Source: Gracilaria domingensis (taxonomy: Eukaryota > Rhodophyta > Florideophyceae > Gracilariales > Gracilariaceae). Taken from it: a stretch of DNA of 64,000 nucleotides. The position numbers and the translations under genes are program-made. The notes beneath the pieces are model-generated. The model had not been told where the DNA came from. It saw nothing but the letters and a program-made list of their open reading frames with translations, and made no database searches. The stretch lies in assembly GCA_022539475.1 (NCBI GenBank), contig VCMS01000020.1, positions 62,001 to 126,000 of the forward strand, written 5' to 3'. This document shows positions 55,206 through 64,000 of the stretch, piece by piece. How positions within the stretch are numbered: position 1 is the stretch's first letter; each line of letters begins with the position of its first letter.

Positions 55206-58200
55206 TTGCAACCATATCTCTTCCTTGACCCCGAAGGTCAAGAACAATGGCTTTCCCGCCCCAGTCCTAGTGATGCACCGTCGGACAGTCGTGATCAGGA
55301 TCGTCCACCGGAAGAGAATGAAGAGCTCCCTGAATTAGTCATGGATGATTCCGATGATGCCAATCCAACTGTGCCAATCGTTGCACCTGCCGATGATAAC
55401 CAGTTTGACTCGGATTCTCCGGATCAGTCTCAGCAGATGAAGAACTTTGTTTGCGTTTTGGATGACCCTGCGTCACCGCAGTCAAAAGAAGATGAGGTTG
55501 AGCAAGAGCATAATCGTATCATTCTGGAACGTCTATCCCACCTCCCTGAAGATGTCCAGAAAGCTCTGTTGGCTTCGCTAACTGATTTCGAAGTTGTTGC
55601 CTGGTCTCTGTATGACCTCCGTCCTTCAGATGTTCCAATTATGCATGAATTCTCGTTGGAAACAGATGTCCCGATTCATTCCCGAGTTCGGCGTCTCCCA
55701 CCTAAGCATGAGGACGTTGTCAAGAAGGAATTGGGCAAGATGCTTTCTGCAGTAATCATCAGGCCGAGCAACTCTCCTTGGTCTTTTCCAGTTGTCATTG
55801 CTACGAAGAAAGATGGAAAGCCTCGCTTTTGCGTCGATTATCGTGCGTTGAATCGCGTGATGACGCCAGATCGTTGGCCTTTGCCATACATGGAACAGAT
55901 CTTCGACGATCTCCGTGGAGCCAAGTATTTCACCACTCTTGACTTATTCTCCGGATATTGGCAGATCCGCATGTCTGAGAAATGCAAAGAAATAACCACT
56001 TTTGTCTGTCGTCAAGGCTCATTTCAGTTTGAGTTTATGCCATTCGGTCTCATGAACGCGCCTGCCACATTCCAGAGAATGATGGACTACATCCTTCGTC
56101 AAATCCCTTTCGCGAGAGTCTACATTGACGACGTAGTGAGCTTTTCGAAGACTCTGGCTGAACACGTTGAACACCTCAGGGCTGTTTTAGAGAAGATTTC
56201 GTCTCATGGACTGAAGTTGAAGATATCTAAGTGTTTCTTTGCCCAACCAAAGATAAACCTTCTGGGTCATGTCGTAGACTCAGATGGCGTGTCTGTGGAT
56301 ATGGAGGAAATCAAGAAGATCCAAGAGGCTCCAGTTCCCACTACGACAACCGAGCTTCGCAGTTTCCTTGGGTTGGCTGGATACTATCGCCGATTCATTA
56401 GGAACTTTGCTGAATCCTCTGCCGTTCTCCATTCCGCGACCTCTGGGAACAAGAAGTTAGAGTTCACTGAAGAAATGAAGTCATCATTCGAAGAGTTGAA
56501 GGAGAAACTTACGTCTCCTCCGGTGTTGGCCTTCCCAGATTTCTCGAGTGCGTTCCGTGTCGAAACCGATGCATCCACTGTAGCAGTCGGAGCTGTTCTT
56601 GCTCAGAAGAAAGAAGATGGAATGTTCCACCCCATCCAGTATGCGAGCAGGACTTTGAATTCATCTGAGAAGAAATATTCTGTCTGCGAGAAAGAAGCTC
56701 TAGCAGTTATCTTCGCGTTGAAGAAGTTCAGAATTTATTTGCTCTCTTCTATCCCGTTCCAGTTGATGACCGATCACCAGGCATTGAAGCATGCGTTCTC
56801 GAAGAAGGATGTTCACGGTCGTCTTGCCAGGTGGTTGGATTTTCTCGCCGAGTATGAATTTGAGATCGTCCATCGTCCTGGTGCTGTGAATCATGCCGCC
56901 GATTATCACTCTCGTTATGCACTCGATCCGGAAGAAGCAGAGAACTCCGTTGAAGAAGGTGATCTGGTTGCTTCGATTGGCTTCCCTGAATTTGAAGGCA
57001 TCGAGCCCTACTACGCGAACATCGGCCGCTACCTTTGCAACTTGGAGATGGATGAGAAAGACCCGAAATTGCGCACTGCTGCGAAGCGTGCCGCGAAGCA
57101 CTTTGTTGTTTGGAATGACCTCTTGTTCCGCAGGACGAAAGATGGAATTCGTTTGGTTCCCCCGATTCGTGACCGTGTACCGCTGATTCGAATGTTCCAT
57201 GATGAAGTCGGACATTGGGATAAGAACGCCACAAGGAATTTCATAGTCGATCGCTTCTGGTGGCCGACAATTCGTGAAGACATTCACAATTATGTTCAGA
57301 GTTGCGTAGGATGTCAGTTGATGGCTCCAGTGATCTCGTACCGAGCCGATCAGAGAGCTCCGCTGACAAACATCTTTGACACATTCTCAATGGACTTTGC
57401 CGGGCCTCTTCCTATTAGCACTTCTGGAAATCGCTTTCTCCTCATTGGAGTGGAACATTTGACTGGTTGGCCTATCGCCATTGCTACACCAGATTCGACC
57501 TCAGAAGTTGTTCTCAGTTTCGTAAAGAAGAAGATCATTCTTCCCTTTGGTCCGCCTCGTGTCATTGTGTCTGACAACGCTACCTCTTTTCTGGCTAGTT
57601 CGATTCGAGAACTTATGAACAAGTGTGGAATTCAGCTGAAGCCGGTTCTCGCGTACGCTCCGATGTCGAATGGTAGGGCCGAAAGAATGGTTGGAACGAT
57701 CAAACGCGCCATTGCTAAGATTATCGTCGACGAAGGCTCAGAGTGGGACGTGGCTTTAGATCAAGTCGTTTATGGCTACCGCCGCCGCAAATTGGTTGGT
57801 GGATTCTCTCCGTTTGAGTTAATGTACGGTACAGTTCCTCGCATGCACCATACGGATCCAATCCCCTTGATTGAAGACGCCATGCTGTTCGAACGCCGCC
57901 TCGAGTTATTGGCTGTCCTTCCCCAGCGTGCTACGCGTGTTAGGATGCAGCCTAGTGGCCAGGATGACTCAAAGCATGCGCATCGTTTCAATGTCGGAGA
58001 TGAAGTCCTTGTCGCTGTTGGGAAAGCTCTGAATCGTACGGTGAAGTGGCCTCCTTTCGTATCGAAGTTCTATGGACCGTGCAAGGTGGTCAAAGCATTT
58101 CATCCCCGTTATACTCTGGTCTCTCGTGGAAACCGCTACTCTAGGAAGGCTATCCATGCCCGTCGTCTCGTGCCGTTTCACCCTCGCCCGATTCATCTCA

Positions 58201-58223
58201 GGACGAATCATGATTCTCAGTAA
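55206..58223 (+). mobile_element. pol region of element 2 (RT, RNase H, integrase)
   Basis: Reverse transcriptase marks are RFCVDYRALN (near 55,829), LFSGYWQIR (near 55,946) and YIDDVVSF (near 56,120). RNase H marks are VETDASTVAVGAVLAQ (near 56,560) and TDHQALKH. The integrase has a zinc segment ending CVGCQLM, then SMDFAGPL, VSDNATSF and MSNGRAERM. Domain order and spacing are those of Ty3/Gypsy. Confidence 0.92.
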
Positions 58224-58262
58224 GTCCTTTCGAGTCGGTTGCCGCGGCGTACCAACCGTTCA

Positions 58263-58273
58263 GTGGGAGAGTG
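58263..58273 (+). other. Polypurine tract of element 2
   Basis: GTGGGAGAGTG immediately precedes the 3' LTR. Confidence 0.7.
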
Positions 58274-59331
58274 TGTGAAGTGGGAACTCTACAGTTTATG
58301 ATTGTTATTGCATCTATTTGATATCCTATACTACATAATGTGGGTGCGGTGCACTGCTGTAAGTACAGTCAGGAGGATATTGTGACTTGGCATGCGTGCA
58401 TTGCCCGAAGGCAATGCCACGTGTGCTAAACTGGCCAATGACGTCACACTGTACTGGGTTCGGCCCCACTACTCTACAAATAGGAGTACTACTGCATCTA
58501 GTTAGTAACTATAGTGCGTTATTGCATTTCTAGTCCCTTCTAGAAGGGTTCAGAACTCTATATAAAGGGTCAGAGAGACGCCTAGCGGTGTCTCGACCCA
58601 AGACAACATTGCGTTCATCAACTTTATTATTCCATCAACTTCACCCAATCTTTTGGGCAGTGCAGCTAAGTAAGTTATTACTGCGTCTAGGCTTCTGTGC
58701 CTTTCTAACATCTTTTGTGTTTGCGCCTTTTGTGCGAACACTGCTCTACTCAACAAATAACTCAGTACCGGTTGAAGCGCCCTAGGCGTGGACGGGAATC
58801 GGGTAGTGTGTACCAAAGGCGCTTCTGTCGTCAGTGAGCCCCACCGGAGCTTCGGCTCGGATAACGGTGTCGGTCGAGAGACCTGGTGCTACACGGACTT
58901 TGGCGCTGAACGGGAAGCTGTCCGTTTTCTTTGAGTGCCACCTAACGTCTTCTGCGAGAGACTAGCTTGGGCATAGAGTGAAGACTTATCTTCAGTTAGT
59001 AACTCTCCTTGGGACGTCTCGTAGGAAGTTTATACGCTTGTCTCTGGACGCGCAGAGATAAGTTTGGCTGCAGAATTCGCGTGCAGTCTGTTGTTGTCCG
59101 TTGTTCGTTTTCTTTGACTGGTGGTTGTCCATCCACTAGTTTGTCCTTTTCCTTTCTTTGCCCTGGAATCTTCCCCTGGGCATACTACGTTTATTTCTTT
59201 GGTGGATTCTGGGCCCACGTTAGTCTCTTTTGAGTGGCTGGTTGTTCTACCCTGACTCTCTTTCTGCTACGAGAGGGAAGTGTAAGGGTCTGTAAACAAC
59301 CGCGTCGTTTGCCACCAAAATGACGTCCAGA
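58274..59331 (+). repeat. 3' LTR of element 2
   Basis: It matches the 5' LTR at both ends, is 1,058 bp and repeats the TATATAAA at 58559-58566. Confidence 0.88.
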
Positions 59332-59336
59332 GTACA
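59332..59336 (+). repeat. Target site duplication GTACA (right)
   Basis: Exact partner of 51943-51947. Confidence 0.88.
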
Positions 59337-60010
59337 CAACACCTTTCTCGACCCAGCAATTAAAAATGCAGCGCCAATACTCAGACTTTCGTCGTTTCTT
59401 GATAGAACATCAACAACAGCTCCGGAACACGCTACTTCACTTTTCATCAGGCAGGATTGCATAGGCATACTCCAAATGTCTACCATGGTCAGTAGCGCTT
59501 CGGGGTTTTTTTCCTACTTCTCTTCAGCTTCATGAAAGAAAGCCCGGATGAAATCAGAACTTCAGAACTGTTGTAAACCACTTCAACAACGTTTCTACCT
59601 CCAGCAAAGCAGCCATGACAAGTTAGGTGCAAAACATCGCAACTGCTCATATCCTTGTGTTCCTTGATGCCGATTCGCGGTGGATAGGGATTTTCTTTAT
59701 ATGTTCATATCCTGCATAACTTTTCCCCAAAGCTGCCAACTACACTATTGTGCTGCTCCCGAAGCAGCAAATGAAGGACAGGTCGCTAAGATAACCCGAA
59801 AATCTCTCAGCGCTTTTCGTGTTTCGTGCATTCTTCTCCTCTGAGCAATACGTGTAGCAATAGACAAACTTGGATTCAGCCATATTCTACCTTCAAGAAA
59901 AAGAACCCAAGAATTTCCCTTCATGGCAGTGTCCAGGGATATACACGGGAACTGCGAAAAACGGAACCTTGTTTAGGAAGTGGAATACAACGGTGAAGTC
60001 AATTGACGGC
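59337..60010 (-). pseudogene. CHAT-domain gene, N-terminal piece right of element 2
   Basis: Running left from about 60,000, minus-strand frames show WLNPSLSIATRIAQRR, then the catalytic-His block VLHLTCHGCFAGG, then SMPMQSCLMKSEVACSG (the catalytic-Cys block of CHAT, here degenerate around Cys), and AAFLIAGSRKVLCTL. The last runs straight into element 2. The blocks are in different frames and at least one stop intervenes (near 59,512), so this gene had decayed or has unseen introns besides the insertion. Confidence 0.6.
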
Positions 60011-60360
60011 TGTTGTCCAAAATAAAGAACAGTGAAGTCCCAGAAGCAAGGTCACACGCCTCCTCTTCGGTTCCCTGCTGCTAGCTTTTGTAGACGCCCA
60101 TGAAAGGCAACACACGCGAAGTAGTTCGATTGGTGTTCAGTCGACAACTCAGCACTCAGATGCCAACTGCAACGCGAAGAGGGGTTTGTCCAACGGAGAA
60201 AATGTCCTCTATGTAATGACCGTGTGCTTCGACAACTTTAACATTTCCCACTCCCACTGGGACTGATTACATCAGTCCGCTGTCGCTTTGCGCCTCTCTC
60301 CGCTTCCACTATCACAGCTTTCCTCAGCTTTGTGTTCGCACACCTTCTTTTCAAGCCGTC

Positions 60361-60636
60361 ATGATCACCTGTCTCTACCCCGAGTGCCAGAAAGACATAC
60401 TCTGTGGGAAATCTCTGGAAGAAGCGGAGTGTCGCGTGCTACAGTGGGACGGAAAGCATTCCGCTATATGTTGTCATTGTAACTCACTTTGCAAGTGGTC
60501 TAGAAGAAAGTGTCCGTTCTCGAATCACATCACCCCCGACTGCTCCAAACGTCGATTTGTGCCCTTCCTCGGCAAAGCTCGTGTGGCGCCGGCAGGCCCG
60601 GACCGCATTGTCATTCTCAATGAAGCGGTTCCCTAA
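60361..60636 (+). CDS. Small cysteine-rich protein, 91 residues
   Basis: MITCLYPECQKDILCGKSLE opens a compact protein with paired Cys (CLYPEC, CCHCNSLC, CPFSNH, DCSKRR), suggesting zinc binding. No signal peptide or membrane segment. It lies 10 bp before the next ORF on the same strand. No family recognised. Two overlapping ORFs in other frames are weaker. Confidence 0.4.
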   Translation: MITCLYPECQKDILCGKSLEEAECRVLQWDGKHSAICCHCNSLCKWSRRKCPFSNHITPDCSKRRFVPFLGKARVAPAGPDRIVILNEAVP

Positions 60637-60646
60637 CGATTGAGTA

Positions 60647-61276
60647 ATGTCATTCTATACGTCTCAGGCAGTGCTGTTTGCGTTGCAATTGGGCTATGCC
60701 TTCGCTACATTTCTTGTAGGTGTGTGTCTCAGTACTGAAGAGATTCACTCCGCTTTGAATCGCACCGTAGTTGTGTTGCAAATTGTTCTATATTGGTGTT
60801 TCCCGGTGTTAATCGCAGCATTTTTCCCGACTCGCTTGGAAAGGGGTCTGAGTGACGAGAAGGGTGTGAGATTGCTGGAGGAATTGGCACTATGGGCTAT
60901 TGTAGGAGATGTTTTCGTTTGACCTCTTCTTCAGCTTCTCAAAGCGCTTGCATTTGTGGTGCTCATCACCAGGGCCACGGACAGATCTGTCCGCTTGAAG
61001 ACCTTTTTATCTCATATTGTTCGTGATATGTTCGAGGGTGGCCGACAGGGCCTCCTGAATATTGGATGGCTCACTTCATGGAGAATACTTAAAGAATTAC
61101 GGGAAGAAGTGAGGGCGAATGCACAGGTATCGCTGATCATTGTTGGTGCTATAGAGTTCTGGTTACCACCAGATGCTTGTAATGCTGGATCGAACCAATG
61201 CATGGTTGATCTCACGTGGTTGTATGACGACGAAGCCTGTGCGCCCACGGAAGAACGGCCTGGCGACAGCTCGTGA
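60647..61276 (+). CDS. Membrane protein with a single internal TGA
   Basis: The ATG at 60647 opens a frame with two clear membrane helices (AVLFALQLGYAFATFLVGV and VVVLQIVLYWCFPVLIAAFF) and a third that starts LALWAIVGDVFV. A TGA at 60920-60922 interrupts that third helix, and the same frame goes on as PLLQLLKALAFVVLI and a further 115 residues to a TGA at 61276. No frame change is needed. The stop falls within a hydrophobic segment that otherwise reads through naturally. Readthrough, sequencing error or early decay are all possible. No family recognised. Confidence 0.5.
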
Positions 61277-62274
61277 CAAGAATTAACTTAGTTGAATTAA
61301 AGGGTCCTTAGTGCGGCGAAGCTTTTCCTTTCAGTCTGCATCGCTCCGGAGGATGCGGGGAACGTTCACCTGATACTGATTGTACGCCTGGCAGAACGGC
61401 AAGCCGTTTCGCCAGGCGTACAATCAATATCCCGGAGCCGTTCTATCCACGAGAAACGGACTTTGTATTGATCGCGTATACCGAAACGGTGTCAGGGAAT
61501 AGATAATCGAGAAGTGTACCTTTTGGTAAGGCTAGATACCGAAGGTACGTGTTAGTGGAATCTCGTGAGAATGGAATTTGTCAAGGAACACAGGAGTTCC
61601 AGAGAACAGAGCTACCGAAATGGATCAGAACACAGTAGGTGAAAATGTGGCGGCCGGCCGAGAACAAGCACTCCATTCAGCGTCCCGCGTTCTCGGCTGC
61701 GGTCTTCGCAACAGCCTGAGATAACCAGCTCTGTTCCCGCCTCTTCCTTTCGCGACCGCTGTAGATATCCGCATTACCCACCCTGGCAGAAGACGAGCTC
61801 AGGTAAGCCGGCTGTGCGCACTCTGCTGGTGCACGCTGCGGGGGACAAAACGGTCCTTTTGTCCTCGCCTACCTTTCGAACAGTAATGATATTTGTTGCT
61901 ACAGACTGTGATTGTAATAGAGTGGCACCCACTTAACTATTACGACCATTACCTGTGATTACATCACGACCATACAATTAGTATAAGTACTGAGCTCACT
62001 TCAGAGTGAGGCTCTTGTTGGTTCCAGACATCGACAGTTCGTCGGTCCTGGCTTTAGTAAGATGTTCAGAGCCAGTAAATGCCCAGCACTTCACTATCTT
62101 ACAGTGATCGCGATGGCTAGTAGCAGTGGAAGACAAGAACTGAACAGGGCTAAGCTAACGACCGTACACAGTCACCGGCGAAGAGAGATCCAAGTAGAGT
62201 CTGGCTACAAGGGTCGTGCTTCCCTTCCACAGGTTATAAACCTCACGCTACGACAACGTCGAACGTGTTACCGT
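61277..62274. other. Intergenic region with a long hairpin; possible old LTR
   Basis: A strong hairpin lies at 61377-61426. The right part (TATAAGTACT near 61,980, then CTTGTTGGTTCCAGACATCG) looks like the end of an LTR with a downstream primer site, perhaps an older copy cut by element 3. Confidence 0.35.
61377..61426. other. 50-nt near-perfect hairpin
   Basis: TGATTGTACGCCTGGC (61377-61392) is the exact reverse complement of 61411-61426. Inside, AACGGC and GCCGTT pair around an AA loop with only a two-base mismatch on each side. The total is 22 paired positions in 50 nt. Confidence 0.8.
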
Positions 62275-64000
62275 TGCTGAAGTGGGAACGATGGATGGGG
62301 GCCCCAACTTGGGGCCATGCTGGGGAAGGCTCTACCGCAGAAGGGATCTCTGACGGACGATATGAAGGAGGAAAATGAGGAACCAAAGAAAAGACACAAC
62401 GAGCGTCATGGATGATGGTAGAGGTGGCATTGTGCGTTTAGATGGTGCGTGACTGAGGTTGAGGTACAAAGTGTAACGCAGTAGTAACACAAGGAGCTAC
62501 TGTCTCCTTTATCGTCACCTTCATCCTTCACAGTGCTCGTCACAGAGCATCTTGCTCTGATGGATGTCACTGGTGGGACGTTTGTCGTTTGTAGAGAACC
62601 GACAAGCAAGACTATAAATAAAGGAGCCAGACTTGCTTTGACCTTCTGAGGAAGGAGGCAAGCAGTTACCAGCGACTTTGAACAGTCTCTGGTCCATTTG
62701 GCACTTCTGCAGACAGATCTCTCGATCCTGTTACAATTGGTAGCATCGACTCTACGTTCCTCACCGCTGGAACAACTCGTTGGGTCCGTCCCACTGCTTT
62801 ATCCAGGATGCCCTTGGCTTGTCAATCGAAGTTGGGGAAGCGCGTTACTACACCCGCCCCGTCTTCTCGAAGTTCCGGTGTTCATTCGGTTCAGTCTAAT
62901 GCACAGCCATCGCCGCACCCCGTCCATGCCTCCCCAGGTCCGACTGCTCCGCCGCATTCCGGCCAAGCTGGCACTCAGCCTTCTGTCCCGCCCGCGCCCT
63001 TCCAGAACACGTCCTCGGCACTTACCTCTGGAAATACCGCTCAATTCGACTCGAATCCCAACCAAGGCACTGTAGTTCCGCACGCCGAAGTTCTCTTGGC
63101 AATGATCCAAGAGCAGCAGCAGACCATGTCGATGGTTGTCTCCCAGATCCAAGCCTTTCAGTCTCGACTTGAACTTTCGCCACCGCATCCTCCGCAGCCT
63201 ACCTCATAGCCTCTGCAACAACCGAGCGACCGTATCGTCCCTTCTGCCCCTGCTCATCTTCCGCAGCAATTTCCAGCCCCAGCCCCGGTTTCTTCAGGTA
63301 CTACTACGTCAATGCTGCAGGTACTGAAGTCTGCAAACTTCTCGTCATATCACGGTCATGACAGTGAGCGAACTTCTATCAAGGTCCGCTCCTTCATTTC
63401 TGGGATTCGCAAAGTTACCGGTCTCTGCCCTACGGTCAGCGCAGCTCAGAAGGTCCATGTCGCAACGTGTCTATTTAAAGACAATGCAGACAGTTGGTTC
63501 AGCAGATTGAATCGTGAAGGACATTCCTTCGATAATCTCGACGAGTTGCAGGAAGCCATGCTGAGCGAATTCGTTCCTGCAAACGAAAAAGCTTCGGCTC
63601 GTGTCAACCTGATCCGCCTGAAGTATAAGAATGGTTCTCTTGAGAAGCATATCACCAAATTCCGTGAGTTGGTAGACATATGTGACACCCCTGTCACTGA
63701 GGCATTCACATTCTTCCAGCTCAGCCTCCCACTTCTGTTCAGGAAGAAGCTCTCTGTCCGCTTCCCGGATGGAAACCCCGCTCACATGTCCGATGTATAC
63801 AATTTTGTGCGAACTCTATACATCTCCGAGAAGTGGAGCGACAACTCCGAGGGCTCTTCCTCGAAGAATCGGCATGGAAAGGGGAAAGACCGCTCGTCGA
63901 AGTCCTCCAGGCAGACGGACCCCTCTCTCATTGGGAAGGATCTATCTGTTGAGTGTTGGGGTCCCGCTGACCCCCGCAACTCGCTGGAGAACACTATCTA
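62275..64000 (+). mobile_element. Ty3/Gypsy element entering from the left edge of its 5' LTR (element 3), partial
   Basis: A probable 5' LTR (about 62275-62735) begins with GCTGAAGTGGGAAC, like element 2's LTR start, and carries TATAAATA at 62613-62620. A primer-site candidate TGGTAGCATCG follows at 62738. The gag region runs from about 62,800 to the window edge, with a retrotransposon-gag block near 63,480-63,660 (DNADSWFSRLNREGHSFDNL). The 3' part lies beyond the window, so the LTR pair cannot be tested. It appears broken at least once in the visible part. Confidence 0.7.

Larger units (their letters stand above)
51948..59331 (+). mobile_element. Near-complete Ty3/Gypsy element (element 2)
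   Basis: The element is 7,384 bp with LTRs of unequal length (732 and 1,058 bp), GTACA duplications, a primer-binding site directly after the 5' LTR and a purine tract before the 3' LTR. Order is gag, CCHC knuckles, aspartic protease, then a pol of about 1,000 codons with reverse transcriptase, RNase H and integrase. No chromodomain was recognised. LTRs agree at roughly 95-96 percent by eye over the shared part, so it is older than element 1. It looks close to whole, with about one or two interruptions. It sits inside a CHAT-domain gene in the opposite orientation. Confidence 0.92.

Noticed and set aside
59009-59233. 74-codon ORF in the 3' LTR of element 2
   Set aside because: It lies wholly inside the LTR and has no recognisable product.

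Overview
This is nuclear DNA from a eukaryote. Most genes look intronless or nearly so, and spliced introns, where visible, are short (84 bp with GT...AG ends in the MutS2-like gene). Three Ty3/Gypsy elements, a PiggyBac-type remnant and a Crypton-like recombinase gene lie between host genes. The mix of a plastid-type MutS2, a secreted ephrin-receptor-like cysteine-rich protein, CHAT and Sel1 proteins and chromodomain Gypsy elements would suit a red alga or another compact algal or protist genome. I cannot fix the taxon from sequence alone.

Layout. 1-3.1 kb: end of a PiggyBac-like transposase and non-coding DNA with a phased palindrome array. 3.15-14.17 kb: one full-length 11-kb chromodomain Gypsy element (541-bp LTRs, CTTTG target duplication) that also carries three large ORFs on the opposite strand. 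14.2-19 kb: mostly non-coding, with a tRNA-like sequence and a small membrane-protein gene. 18.1-27.7 kb: a GC-rich/AT-richer mosaic full of broken host-type genes: a C9orf85 (DUF2039) homologue, a GRF-finger RecQ helicase, and several unknowns. 27.8-31.5 kb: a divergent pair, a GCR1_C-like ORF and a tyrosine recombinase, separated by 2 kb holding two arrays of 13-bp palindromes. 31.7-33.6 kb: a MutS2 relic with five in-frame stops but no frameshift. 33.8-50.7 kb: the best-preserved host block, with a multi-pass membrane protein, a fucosyltransferase-like enzyme, a secreted S41-type peptidase, a PLP enzyme of the D-cysteine desulfhydrase/ACC deaminase family, two paralogous zinc-finger proteins (one with a 99-bp repeat expansion), a cysteine-rich secreted protein, a Sel1-repeat protein and a C2H2 protein. 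51.7-60 kb: a CHAT-domain gene cut in two by a second Gypsy element (7.4 kb, GTACA duplication). 60.3-61.3 kb: a small cysteine-rich protein and a membrane-protein gene with one internal TGA. 62.3-64 kb: the start of a third Gypsy element that runs off the window.

The strongest candidates for something new are the divergent recombinase/DNA-binding pair with palindromic arrays at 27.8-31.5 kb, the antisense ORFs inside the first Gypsy element, and the repeated pattern of host frames that are interrupted by stop codons but keep their frame.
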